The notes beneath the pieces are model-generated. The model had not been told where the DNA came from and ran no database searches. It saw only the letters and a program-made list of their open reading frames with translations. From Terramyces sp. JEL0728 (lineage: Eukaryota; Chytridiomycota; Chytridiomycetes; Rhizophydiales; Terramycetaceae), in assembly GCA_027603945.1 (NCBI GenBank), contig JADIIU010000056.1, forward strand, positions 18,146-82,145: a stretch of DNA of 64,000 nucleotides, in the 5' to 3' direction. The translations under genes were made by a program, and so were the position numbers. Every line of letters begins with the position of its first letter. Position 1 is the stretch's first letter. Positions 9,288 to 20,773 of the stretch are shown in pieces.

Positions 9288-12066
9288 ATGGACAAATCAA
9301 ATTCATTGTTGGCAAACATTGCCCTAAGCATTAATAAGAGATTGGCAGGCAGAGGCGGCTGCGGACAAGTCTATTATGCGATTTATTCAGGACGGGAAGC
9401 TGTTGCAAAAGTAGCTACGCAAACAAAGCATGAAGATATTATTTTAAGGGAATACAAAATGATGAAGGAGTTGACTTCAGAATACACTGTAGCGGCAATT
9501 GTGTTCTTGCATGGCGCTTCCATTACCTTGCCGGAGGAAGAGGATAAAGTCCCCGTCCCAAGATCCTGTTTATTCATGGAGTGGATGAACTGGGGTAGAC
9601 CGACGCTAATAATAGGTACACTGGGACAGTATATTGTCAAGGAAAGTAAACTGGACGCAATGGAGCCGGAATTCATCAAGAAAAGAAGCGTTATTCTTCA
9701 GCAGCGAGCAGGGATAATGCTAATGGCCTGTAAAGGGATCGAATATATTCACAGAAAGGGATATGTGCACCTGGATATCAAAGCAGAAAACGTGTTGCTG
9801 GATTATCATAACAATAAACTTCAGGCAAAGATATCCGATTTTGGGTCTGTGCTCAAGGAGGGGTCCGTAACTGGAGTTTTTCAGACACCAGGTTATGTGC
9901 CTCCAGAATCAAAGAAATCCAATTCGGTACATTGCTATTAACATAGAAAACCAACAAATATGATATCTTTGCGTTTGGGAGCATGTTGATTCATATTGTC
10001 ATGCTGGAAAACTTTCCATTCATGTGGAATGGAACTCCAAAGACTTTTGAAGGAAAGGAAGACTTTTTGAAGGAGCATTTGACAGATAGAAATTTGTTGC
10101 AAATTATACTAAAGGCCATTGCCCCAGAACCATTCAACCGTCCCTCCATTTTGTCTGTGGTTGACATGGTATCCAAACTGAATGAAACTTCATTCAAATT
10201 AGCCAAGCCTGGAGAGTCACCATTGCAGAAAAAGAATATCGTAGCTGGTACATTTGTATTCATTTAGGTATGAGTGTAATGTCGGTTGTAAATGAAATTT
10301 CCGAGATGACGCAAGATACTGCAGCAGGATATTTATTCCAAGAATTGGGGATTTCAAAGTCCAAATGTTCGTGGAGTCAGTTTTGGGAGAAGTATTGCGC
10401 TAGATTCTTGAAGGATGCAAATTACATCAATCAGGAACGATTTAGAGTCGAATTTGGAATCAACAGAAACTATGTTTCTATTGCAAACATTAATAATACG
10501 CTTTTTAGAGAACTTCCAATGAAACAGGAAATGGGAGACGAGCAGATTTGGAAAGACCAAATAATGGATACCCTTCAACAAACTCATGCCAAGTGCAAAC
10601 AAAACAACGTTTATGTCTCAAAGATGGACCTCGACGGGTTTAATCTAGCACCGGAAATCAAAAACAACCTCAACAGTAACATGGTGTTCAAGTTTGGAGC
10701 TCCTCAAAACCCCAAAACCAAAACTCCAAAGTTAAGCGATGGAGACGAGGGGAGAGTTGCTAATCTGATTATTCTAGGCGCAAATCAAACTGGGAAATCC
10801 TCACTAATAGGAAGTTTAATGAATGGGCAAGTGTTTTGTTAATCCAAGTGATGACACCAAGGTGGTTGCTGCCAATCTGGTCACAGGACAAGCTGTTAAA
10901 TCTACTATGGAGCAGGCTTGGGTTTCTGGAGAAGATAGAATTGCCACTTGGGAATTCAAGACGGAAAAGTACACTGTAGCGATCAATGATACTCCTGGAC
11001 ACAATGGATTTTTGAGAAATTTAGTTACTGGTGCTTCAATTGTAATTATATTTAACAGCAGGCTGATTTTGCACTCATTTTGATTTCTCCAAACTTGGAT
11101 CAATTCGAACTAGAAGACCACCCCGGAAGCGAAACCAGGAAACAACTACTTTTGGCGAAACACTTGGGAATCAATCGTTTGATTATTGTTGTGAACAAAA
11201 TGGACGAGAGTAACTATTCGGAGACTGTTTTCACTGACATTCAGATGAAATTTAAGAATATCTTGTCTATAATCGGGTATTTCCCTCAATCGTGCCCGTT
11301 TGTGCCTGTATCTGGACTAACGAGCGAAAATATCCTGCGCAGCTCATCGAAAATGCCTTGGTATCATGGATGGAAAGCTGATACTTTTTATGAGCCTTCA
11401 CACGGCCTGTCGCTCAGGGAAGCGGTCAACTCGGTTGAAATTGTATCTGACAATAACAAACCCTTGCGGCTGCCGATACAGAAAGTGGTTGCTGACGCTA
11501 CTGGAACCACAATTTTTGGAAGAATCATGTATGGGACTCTCACAACTGGAATGAAGATCAAACTAAACCCTGGATCAATTGTTACAGAAGTAGAATCTAT
11601 CCATTCCAACGATGGCGTTCCATACACGACAGTAAACAAGTATCATCAGGGATTCATTAGGGTGCGCTTACCTCTCATGAATGCCAATATTACTACAAGA
11701 ATGGTTATATCCAATCCAAAAAGGGGGCCAGCAGTCGATATATCTTCGTTTATAGCGATTTTAACTATACTCCCGATTCCAGGAAAGTTGGTGTCGAAAA
11801 CAGCACTGCAAATGCTTACCTCAACATTGACCAATTACTGTCAGATTACAAGGTTGATTCAAAAATTAGATCCGCATACTGGTAAAGTACTTCAAGAACG
11901 TCCTCGATACCTGGTGCATGACGATGTTGCAGTAGTTGAGTTAGTAAACTTGCAAACTGTTTGTTTAGATACCTTTACCGAGTTTCCAGAACTGGGAAGA
12001 TTTACGCTGCAGCAAGATGGACGCGCCATAGCAATTGGTGTAATTACATCCATTAGAAGAGCTTAA
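9288..12066 (+). CDS. Protein kinase fused to an eEF1A/eRF3/Hbs1-like translational GTPase
   Basis: Residues about 1-320 form a protein kinase: glycine loop GRGGCGQVYYA, catalytic HLDIKAENV, DFG, PGYVPPE. About 190 residues follow of unknown type, then a translational GTPase: P-loop GANQTGKSS, DTPGH, NKMD, MPWYHGW, PLRLPIQ and a C-terminal LGRFTLQQDGRAIAIGVI. Switch I lacks the usual GITID, so nucleotide-driven switching may be altered. Introns: 9927..9946, 10248..10267, either 10833..10848 (16 nt) or 10827..10848 (22-nt GC-AG), and 11042..11061. The second is decisive: unspliced, the kinase stops at 10267 and a new ATG follows 2 nt later; the 20-nt intron joins both in frame (900 residues). 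Two separate genes remain possible. Confidence 0.75.
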
Positions 12067-12159
12067 TTAATATAATACTAGTCAATGAATTGATCTCATG
12101 CTCAATCCAGATATTTCCGAGCACAAAAACTCTTATCGGAACCTTTATTCTACTTTATT

Positions 12160-13515
12160 CTATGTTTGTACAGCATTTCCAACTTCATTCGCTTCTTCCT
12201 TGACCACATCTTCCTTGTTCCTTCTGTTTTCATTCTTGAAGAATAAAGATGTGACAGCCGCTATTCCTGCGCCAATAACCAACAGCAATACCCCATATTT
12301 CAAATTGCCATCAAAGGAAAGTGCATTAGATACAAACAAGAAGAATATCCCTCCAGCATTGCCGCCCAGTAAGAGGAACCCTGCAGATGTCCCTTCATCG
12401 ATGGGAAAGGTTACTTCAACCCCCAATTCAAGAACCATCGGGACAATAGGAAACCCGCCTAATCCAAACAACACAGATCCAATATACCACAAATACAGGC
12501 TATCTGGCTGGCATCCAATAAAACACAAGATTGAACCGGCTGTTGTAACAAAGCAGCAGATCTTTAAAACCATTGCATGATTCTTTGAGAAATCCAAGTA
12601 CGGACCAATAACGGCTGCAGATACAATCCCAACTACGATTGTCACTACGCCTAAATTACCAGCATCAGACTCTGAATATCCAAAGGGTGTAACGTAATTG
12701 GAAATCAAAGTGATATAAGCGTTAAACATCCCCAGCATTGCTGTGAGGATCACAAACAAGTATACAAACTGTCTCGTAGAGAATAATCTTTTCAAACCTT
12801 CCTTGAAAGTAATTGGAGCGATATCAGCTGAATGAGAGGGTGGGGTTTTTGGTTTATCCTCAACCCAGAATGCTGGAACTACTGGAATAAACGAAATTCC
12901 CAAAATAATCAGGTTCTGCATTAGTAAACACTTACATAATACAAAAAGGTATTTGGGTCAGAGTCAGAAACGATTCCAGGACCAAGGGCCAGTGCGATAA
13001 TGGATCCAAGGGTTTGTGCGAGTGACATAACAGAGTTGGCCATCGTTCTTTCATTGGGCCCAAACCACAAGGCGCACACTTTTGTTGGAGCTAAATTAGA
13101 GCATATCAATACCATCAAGCAGGAAAGGTTGTCCAGATCCTGACAGCACCTGCCCCATAAAACACAAAATATATTTCGTAATTCCACCAGTAAAATCCCC
13201 AATTACTCTTATGAGAGACCCAAGGAACGTCAAAAACACTCCAACAAATATCGAAGCTCTGGTTCCTTTGGTGTCCAGAACCCAGCTTGAAACAGGACTA
13301 ATCAGTACAAAGAGTATAAAGTAGATTATCGATAGAAAGTTGATTGCGAACGAAGATACTTGATAGTACTTTTCCGAGGATGGGGTGATTGAGCCAAATG
13401 ACGACCACTGTGTTGCGTTGGCGATGTTGGCCATGGCCACCACGAATGCTATGAAGAAGCGCTTGCGGTATAGGACGAATGGTTGCTCAATCATTAAAAA
13501 GTCAAATTTCCTCAT
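12160..13515 (-). CDS. MFS transporter of the SLC49/FLVCR type
   Basis: Twelve-helix major facilitator; spliced length 437. The motif sequence LLDAPTKVCALWFGPNERTMA matches FLVCR/SLC49 (APT...WFGPNER), a family moving haem, choline or related small organic solutes. N-terminus YRKRFFIAFVVAMANIANATQW is also SLC49-like. Introns 13091..13112 (22 nt) and 12916..12935 (20 nt) restore LLD/APTK and LYY/NLIIL. Start ATG 13515. A cytosolic loop (WVEDKPKTPP) separates the halves and the C-terminus is charged. Substrate not predictable from sequence. Confidence 0.82.
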
Positions 13516-13641
13516 TGTTTTTCAAAAAGCCACCAATGGATCGCGGCTGCTCACGAGATGTTGCACAAGTCCAAAAGTTACCAAGGATATATAAATAAGC
13601 GTGCTGGATATTACATCATTCAAAAAGTGAAAAATTTATTC

Positions 13642-16278
13642 TTACTTCAAGGATTTGGAAAGTGCCATCAAAGTACCAACAAAGGTCAAGATCATCTTTG
13701 GCTTGACTTCAACGATATCTTCTGGCAATACGAAAATGGTAGCACCCAATTTACGAGCAATAGAGATTGCATATTTGGCATTCAATTTAGACAATTCTTC
13801 TAATATTAATGAGGATTACCTGTATCACCCTTGGAAACGAGTTCATAGTTGACAATACCTGGTTTAATTGCGTTCAACAAGTCAAGGAAGAATACAGCGT
13901 TCTTCAACGATGAGTCTTTGAAATTAGCCATAGTGGAGTGCTTTCCATTGTTCTTTACAGCGTGGTTGGCCCAGTTGATCATATCATTATCTGTGATTTC
14001 AACACCGCCTTGCGACAAGGTTTTCAAAGTTTGGATAATATGCTCTCTCATCAATTGCCATACCAAAGCAAGTGTGAGTTTCTTGTTTCCGTCAACAATA
14101 TCAGAACCGCCAATACCAACTAGGGAGAACTTTAATGCCTTACCCAAGATCGTTACATAGTTGCAATTTTCTACTTTTTTGAATTTAGAAGCGATTGGGG
14201 CTGGTTTGTTTACTTTTTTCCAATCAACAAACTCTGGTTTTACTTTGTCAATTGCTTGCAAAAGAATGAGACCATCAGTCAAATCATCAAACAAGTTGTT
14301 GACGAATGGATCAACACCTAATGAGTTGAGCCATAATGCAAATGCTCTAGCTTCACGATCACCTTCAGAATCAAACAAGCTGCTATCTAATCCAGCCATT
14401 TCAGCTTCAGTCAATTTTTCTAGTCCAGGATGAGTGTTGAACAAGTGAGCAACGAATGCAAAGTTCAATTTTTGGTTTCCTTCTACCAAAGTTTTAGGAG
14501 AGATATACTTTCTACATCCAATTTTGTCTGCATTTTGTAAAATCTGTTCGGCTCTTTGCAACAAGTCAGAGGTTTGCAATGGGGCCTTTGAACATTGGGC
14601 TGGAGCTAATTGATTCAACAAGATCGTATAGTTTTCACCATCTTTTACATCAGACCCAAAGTTCTTTACAGTTCGTTTGTGGCCAGCTTTTCCCAAGTGG
14701 TAGTTGAACCATCTCAACAGGATTTGTTCAACTGGTAATTTGAGGAAATCTTCGAGATTTTCTCCATTAAGCAGCAATCTGAACAATTCAGGATGAACCT
14801 TGATATCGATATTTGCTTGCAAACCAATTTTGATGATTTGCCAAATTAGCCCCAAAATCAAGTGTTCTCTTCCTTCAATCAAATCGTTAGCCCCAATGTT
14901 GACAACGGAACAGCCAATAGCCTTGGCACTATTAACTACGACGTTATTGTTTTCAGTCATTTGGAAGGCGTTTAATTTTTTGTTGACGTTCAATACACGT
15001 TCGTCAATAGTTCCAGGGACAGAGTCGTTGATAAGTTTTGCTAAAAGCAAACCATCTACATTAAAATGGATTACCTTTGCATTCAGAAAAGATTTGCATT
15101 GATTTTGGATCGATAGGCAGTCTCGACGCCAATAATTTATCCGAGCCAAGTTGTTGGTTGATGTGGATAGTGAAAGATTCCTTTTCGTCCTCATTGATGG
15201 TGTGCGTAGTGTTTTCCATGTGTCCGTGTAAAACAATCTTTTTGTCATCTCTATGGCCAACATGAGATGCTCCCTTTTCTTTACGCACATCAGAGACTGC
15301 AGTCAAGAAACCTTCAAAGGTTACTAATCCTGCATCGTTAGTGAGCGATAATTGCGCGATTTTAGAGATAACCGCTTGAGCGCTTTCTCCAGCTTTAGTA
15401 GCAATAGCAGATAATTCGGTAGGATGAATACGGTCTATTGTTAAATTACGCGATACCTGATTTATCTTTATCAGAAGCTGCAAATTGTTGGTGGAAAGCA
15501 GCAATTTCGGAGGCTGTAAAGTATGGATATTTTGATGCTAAACTAACTGTATTGATTCCCATATTGTTTTTATAATTTTGTTCTGATTCAAATGTTTCCA
15601 AAGGTTTCGATAATGAGACAGGAATTGAAGTTGGCAAATTGGCGTGTCTATTTGTTAGAAACCCGTGACTTTTAATCCACGTTTCGCGGTTGCAACTTAC
15701 ATTATAGGCTTTGTTACAGATACTCTTTGCGGAACAGGTTCTGGCTGTGGAATGACTGGTTTTGGCGGGAGTTGATAGGTTGTTGGTGCCGGTTTTGGAA
15801 CAGATGCAACTGGAGGAGAATAGGTATTTGCAGTGTATGAAGGAGCGCTATGCTGTAAGATTGGAGTAGTTCTCGGTAATTCCGGTACAGCAGGAGTCAT
15901 TTTCTGCATGTTATTTGGTTTTTCGGCTGCACTTAGTCTTTGAACTGCCGGTGCTTGATGACTCTGATAATTGTTTGAATTAATACCAGATTGTAAGAAA
16001 GGCGAATTAGAAACACTAGTCCTAGTTTCTTGCTGGTAGTTGTTTGAGTTAATTGTGGATTGCAAGAAAGGTGAATTAGTTACACTGCTTCTGGTTTCTT
16101 GATGAACGCTATTTCTGTTTGATGCATTTGACGGTCTCTTTACTTGCAATGCTTCACTTGGAGCAGTATCTCCAACTGGAGTATCGTCAGTTTCCCAGTC
16201 ATCCTCATCTAATGAATTCCCAAGCGTCTTTACTTCCTTTCCTAATGGTGCTTGATTAAAATCTCGAAATCCTGACAT
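13642..16278 (-). CDS. SAC6: Fimbrin/plastin, probably with a disordered N-terminal extension
   Basis: Actin-bundling protein. The sure part starts at ATG 15562 (619 residues): an EF-hand (DKDKSDRIHPTE loop) and four calponin-homology domains ([45 protein letters not shown]) ending [22 protein letters not shown]. Introns 15435..15456, 15056..15074 and 13800..13819. Upstream, an ORF from ATG 16278 (Pro/Ser/Asn-rich, with a repeated NSPFLQS..INSNNYQ) reaches a stop at 15697, just where a GTAAGT donor begins. Splicing 15648..15700 (53 nt, branch CTAAC) or 15669..15700 joins it in frame through an open 5' region to fimbrin, giving about 840 residues. A TATA-like TATATAAAA sits 36 nt before ATG 16278. 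If the fusion is wrong, these are two genes. Confidence 0.8.
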
Positions 16279-16313
16279 TATTGTTTGTGATCTCTTGAAT
16301 TTAAAATTTCGCC

Positions 16314-16322
16314 TTTTATATA
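16314..16322 (-). promoter_or_regulatory. TATA-like box upstream of the fimbrin locus
   Basis: TATATAAAA on the minus strand, 36 nt before ATG 16278. Spacing matches the boxes before the zinc-finger and ATP sulfurylase genes. Confidence 0.5.
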
Positions 16323-16702
16323 TGGTGGCTGGTTCTATTCCCCTCTTTTGAAACCTTTTGATCGGCAAAATATAAAGTTACAGCCAAGTTTTTCAAGGGA
16401 TAAAGAAATGGTAGAGCATGCGGTTGAAGTTATAATGGCCAGTTGGAAATAATTATCTCCACTTGAAAATAATTATCTCAGCACTTGCTGATCAGATATT
16501 CCATAAAAATCGACTCAAAACACAGATTCTCTGGTACCGCATTTTCTTTGAGATGCAGGATCTATAAAAGTCAATTCACAGAGCTGCTTCTACTACAGAT
16601 GCGGCAACAGATTGGTTTGATTCATCAGAGCATCTGCGGTTAAATCTTGATCCAAATAGCACTCCAAAGTTCAAAAGTATTAAATTTATATTAAGTTAAA
16701 AA
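16323..16702. other. Intergenic spacer, no gene seen
   Basis: About 380 nt containing a short direct repeat (AATAATTATCTC about 16447-16480). No reading frame supported. Confidence 0.4.
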
Positions 16703-16866
16703 TTATTGAAGCCTTTCCTGTAATAATTTCTTGAAATCAAATCCATCCTTCTCCATTTGTAATAGATCGTGTATGCTCTTCTTTTCCATTCCAAGGGTGA
16801 TCTTTAGTAATAAATACTCCATATTCTGTTTAAAAATCTATGTTAAGTGGGTTGTACTTGTTCCAT
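16703..16866 (-). CDS. Very small orphan micro-protein related to the DVLEATRL family
   Basis: Two exons, 47 residues: ATG GAA CAA, a 20-nt intron (16838..16857, gtacaacccacttaacatag), then IFKQNMEYLLLKITLGMEKKSIHDLLQ in short steps, ending KLLQERLQ. It shares the core MEY-x-L-x-K-x-x-L-G-x-E-x-x-S-I-x-[DE]-L-L of the micro-proteins at 28081, 30225 and 8431 but lacks the C-terminal DVLEATRL tail. Amphipathic helix expected. The intron in so short a gene, dividing it exactly in frame, argues that it is a real gene. Confidence 0.62.
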
Positions 16867-16955
16867 CGAGATCTAACGCGAAAAATCAAAAAACAACAAC
16901 GAAGAAAAAACGGGTGGGGATCGGATTTTCCGCCGTTTTTTTAATTTAGAGTCAC

Positions 16956-17144
16956 TTATCTCGGATATGTGTGATTTGATATCACGAATACCCGGTACTT
17001 GATCGCCTTTATTTGCGACAATGCCAGTAATATGAAAAGGAAAGTCGCATGCATGTGGAATGCTAAACCATTTCCGATCAGAGAACCACTAATAATATAT
17101 CGGACGATGTTGAAATAGTAGGAAAATGCGGAAAAATAGCTCAT
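16956..17144 (-). CDS. Small membrane protein, unrecognised
   Basis: 62 residues from ATG 17144 with one or two hydrophobic helices (YIISGSLIGNGLAFHMHATF and LFILLALSQI) and a basic C-terminus. No family recognised. It could be a short ER or mitochondrial membrane subunit, or a chance ORF. Confidence 0.35.
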   Translation of the reverse strand: MSYFSAFSYYFNIVRYIISGSLIGNGLAFHMHATFLFILLALSQIKAIKYRVFVISNHTYPR

Positions 17145-17272
17145 AGATCATGCTTTGAAACCGCAATACCGTGTATTCAGCAAATGAAAGTTTCCAGCTC
17201 AAACTTAAAAAGCATGCATGACCAGATCAGGACCAAATGTCGTCCATTCAAGTTTCAACAAAACTTGAAAAT

Positions 17273-17587
17273 CTAATTGAAGCATGTTTTATTCCTTGCG
17301 GTTATATCTCTTGGCAGCCATTTCCCGAACGATTTCTTTTGACTAGCAGACATTTTCTTTATGGTCTGTTCAGCTTTGCGAGCATTCGAAGACCATACAG
17401 CACCTAATGGTTTAAAAAACTTTCCTTTTCCGACCCAAGATTTGGAATTCAAACACTTTACATTCTTGACGTGTTCGCTCCAACGTTCTTGAGGAGTTCT
17501 TTGGGTCATGCCCGTATAAATCTGTTTTTGGCCATTTGCACGGGTGCTTTCACCCACATATACCCAACCAGCATTGCCTTTGGACAT
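17273..17587 (-). CDS. GIY-YIG-like nuclease domain protein
   Basis: 104 residues from ATG 17587. N-terminal GWVYV...QIYTGMTQRTPQERWSEH has the two beta strands and arginine of the GIY-YIG fold (WVY/IYTG in place of GIY/YIG), followed by WVGKGKF...LGAVWSSNARKAEQTIKKM, resembling small stand-alone GIY-YIG proteins common in bacteria. Whether it is catalytic is uncertain because the catalytic tyrosine pattern is altered. It stands divergently from the CCDC137-like gene with 69 nt between start codons. Bacterial acquisition is possible but not shown. Confidence 0.6.
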   Translation of the reverse strand: MSKGNAGWVYVGESTRANGQKQIYTGMTQRTPQERWSEHVKNVKCLNSKSWVGKGKFFKPLGAVWSSNARKAEQTIKKMSASQKKSFGKWLPRDITARNKTCFN

Positions 17588-17656
17588 TTTTGGATTCGCA
17601 CAACTTAACACACATCACGTGCTGGAATTTTTCAAATTCTTTTTTTTGACATTGCA

Positions 17657-18136
17657 ATGGGAAAGACAAAGAATCCAAAGAGAAACAGAGAAAAGCCTCT
17701 AGAGCATGAGGATATGCCTCGAAAATACAGACAAATAATGAATCTAGAGAAACACAAAGTCCAAAAAGAAACCAAGACTGAAAAATTGCCCATTTCGAAT
17801 GGCAATCAACCAGACATTCAGCACAGTGTAAATAAAGCTCAGTTCAAGCAAACAAACAAATACAAGAAGCGCAAAGACTATTTAAATGGAAAGAACAAGA
17901 AAGTAGAGGAAAGAATAGTCGAAGTAAGAAAGGATAATGTAAAATTTGGCGAGACAGTAAAGGAACCGCCAAAAATCACAAAGTTACCAAAACGGAAAAA
18001 GGAAAAGGAAATGTCCTTGTTGGAGAAGAGCAAGCTGCAGAAACAGCGCGAATTCGCAATTCAAGAATATAGAAAATTAAAGACCAGAGAGCGAATGCAA
18101 AGAGAAAAGAAGAAACTGAATTTATCCTTGAAATAA
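17657..18136 (+). CDS. CCDC137-like lysine-rich nuclear protein
   Basis: 159 residues, extremely Lys/Glu/Arg-rich. The segment RKDNVKFGETVKEPPKITKLPKR corresponds to DTVKFGEVVLQPPELT of animal CCDC137, and the end (QREFAIQEYRKLKTRE) matches its C-terminal helix. Predicted coiled and nucleolar, consistent with ribosome-biogenesis-type proteins. Start ATG 17657, no intron. Confidence 0.6.
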   Translation: MGKTKNPKRNREKPLEHEDMPRKYRQIMNLEKHKVQKETKTEKLPISNGNQPDIQHSVNKAQFKQTNKYKKRKDYLNGKNKKVEERIVEVRKDNVKFGETVKEPPKITKLPKRKKEKEMSLLEKSKLQKQREFAIQEYRKLKTRERMQREKKKLNLSLK

Positions 18137-18319
18137 AAGATATTTGACTGAGATGTATTATGAGGTTATCACTGGTGAATTCTGGTTTGAAAAGTTCCAA
18201 AAATACCTGTAGAATGACAGACTCTTTCGCAATTCAATAAAGACAATTAATCGGTTACCAAGGCTATTCCAGACTTGTCTCAGCACACTGTTCTTGCAGT
18301 TGGAAAAAAGTAAATCCAA

Positions 18320-20496
18320 ATGGCAAATCTACAAATAAATACAAACCTGCCCGCTTATTCCAGCTTAAAAAGCTCCAAACGAAGGATAATATACAATGAC
18401 TTTTCAACGATTGATTGGACGCTTGATACCCAAAAAGAACGAGAGCGACAACAGGAGATTAGAAAACTGACTGGATACTCTGGATTCCTCATCAAGTTAT
18501 TTGAATTATGCCAAGAATCATTTTTAATTATACTTGTAGGCTGTATCACTGGTTTCTTTGCCGGATTTATCGATATTACTGAAGGTACTTTTATCTCATA
18601 AGGCTGGCTGAGTAATACAAGAGAAGGATACTGTAAAGAAGGATTTTACCTAAACAAAAAGTTTTGTTGCTGGCTGCAGGATGAATGTACAGATTGGGTA
18701 GAGTACAACGACTCGTCATTCCTGGGAACAGTGTTTGGGTTTTTTGTGTATAGTTTATTGGGATTACTATTTGCAACAGCATCAGCAATTCTAGTCAAGG
18801 AATATGCCAAATATGCAGCTGGATCTGGCATACCAGAAGTTAAGACGATACTGGGAGGATTTATTATTCATAGATTTCTTGGGTTTCGAACATTGATTGT
18901 TAAATGCTTGGGATTGGTGTTGTCTGTTGCGTCGGGATTATCGGTTGGTAAAGAAGGGCCATCTGTGCATCTGGCTTGCTGTATTGCAAATATAGTCAGT
19001 CGATTGACAAGCAAGTACAAGACGAACCAAGCGAATAGGAGGGAATTGATGAGTGCTGCATGTGCTGCTGGAGTCAGTGTTGCTTTCGGCGCTCCGATTG
19101 GTAACCATGATTAACAAAGGTGGGGTCTTGTTTTCATTGGAAGAAGTGTCATACTACTTTCCTCACAAGACAATGTGGAAGTCATTCTTTATGGCGATGA
19201 TTGCGGCGATTACATTGCAGATTATTAACCCGTTCAGAACACACAAACTAGTATTATTTCAAGTGCAGCTAAATAGAGATTGGTATGGGTTTGAACTACC
19301 GATATTCATATTATTAGGAGTACTGGGAGGGCTGTATGGAGTGCTTTTTATCAAAATGAATCTCAAAGTAATCAAATATAGACGCACCAGCTGGATATCT
19401 AAGCATCCAATAGCAGAAGTTGCTGTAATTGCACTAGCAACGGCTATTATTTCATATCAATTCAATTTCCTCACTGGTGGAACAGCAGAATTAGTTGCAA
19501 ATTTATTTAGAGAGTGTAACGAAATAGATGGCGATTTTCATGGACTGTGTAGCAACGATCTTATTGTACAAAATATCTTCTTGTTGTTACTTGTCGCAGC
19601 AATCAAGGCTATATTCACAATCTTTACTTTTGGTATCAAAGTACCAGGTAATTGTATTTAACTTTAGCAGGTATTTTTATTCCGTCGATGGCTGTCGGTG
19701 CGACTGTTGGAAGAGCAATAGGAATAATTATGCAAGGGTTGTATAATGCATTTCCAAAGTTATGGATATTTGCTAGCTGTCCTGGCGGCGAATGTGTAAC
19801 TCCTGGCACTTATGCCATTCTTGGTGCAGCAGCAGCGTTAGGTGGAGTCACTAGAATGACTGTATCGCTAGTAGTCATCATGTAATCGATATTAACGTTA
19901 GGTTTGAACTTACTGGAGCATTGTCTTATGTCTTACCAATTATGATGACTGTAGTAATAGCAAAGTGGATTGGGGATACATATGGCGGTGAAAGTATATA
20001 TGACGCATTAATCCACTTGAATGGGTATCCATTCTTAAGTAGTGAACTAAAAAGGGGGAAAGCGGCGAGGGCTGCCGATCTAATGACTAGTGTTGAAGAT
20101 TTAGTTGTAATTCAATCGGAAGGCCAGACTATACAGTCTTTAGATGCTGTATATAGAGAAAACAGGTACAAGGGATTCCCGGTAGTTACTGCCGACAATT
20201 TAATCATTGGGTATTTTGGAAGAGCAGAGCTTTTGACATCCATACAAACGTTTACACAATCAACACAGAACCAGTCAAATGCAATTCATTTCCAGCCCAG
20301 CTTCAGTTTATTTGACGATTCGATTGACTTTCAGAGTTGGATGGATACAACCCCCATGATGGTTCACCCACAAATGATGCAAGAAACTGTCCAAGAACTA
20401 TTCATCAAAATGGGGCTTAGATATGTACTGGTAGCACGGAATGGGGTTTTGAAAGGTATTATAACAAAGAAGGATCTACTCCGACATTTCAACTAA
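18320..20496 (+). CDS. CLC family chloride/proton antiporter with CBS domains
   Basis: Spliced 699-residue CLC protein. Selectivity motifs [14 protein letters not shown] (gating Glu) and [17 protein letters not shown] are present, as is the internal Glu of [15 protein letters not shown] expected of ClC-3/4/5-type exchangers; two CBS domains follow (…YKGFPVV…, …[22 protein letters not shown]). Related to yeast Gef1, acting on endosome or Golgi acidification, fitting the Big1-like factor elsewhere in the window. Introns 18585..18602 (18 nt, gtacttttatctcataag), 19101..19119, 19648..19667 and 19882..19901; each splice restores a conserved motif (EGWLSN, PIGGVLF, KVPAGIF, VIMFELTG). Confidence 0.95.
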
Positions 20497-20773
20497 TATA
20501 TTATACATTAAACAACGCGTTGTACCTTAGTTTGTGTATTTGCCAGGCAATTTTTAATTCCGTGGGATTTCAGATTTACGTGAAACAAAACTAGAAATCC
20601 GTTAATACGAAATACCAACTATAACTCGACTTATTTTATCATTATTGCAGTGATTTTCCTTTCCATAACTTGACGGAAAATACACCCGTTGGGCTAAGCC
20701 GCGCGCCAAGATCTGAACCTGAAACAATGACCAGTGAAACAAGATAAGAGTAATTTAAGGAATTAAAACTTTA

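Noticed and set aside
12098..12580. 160-codon plus-strand open frame rich in Asn/Pro
   Set aside because: Antisense to the SLC49-type transporter.
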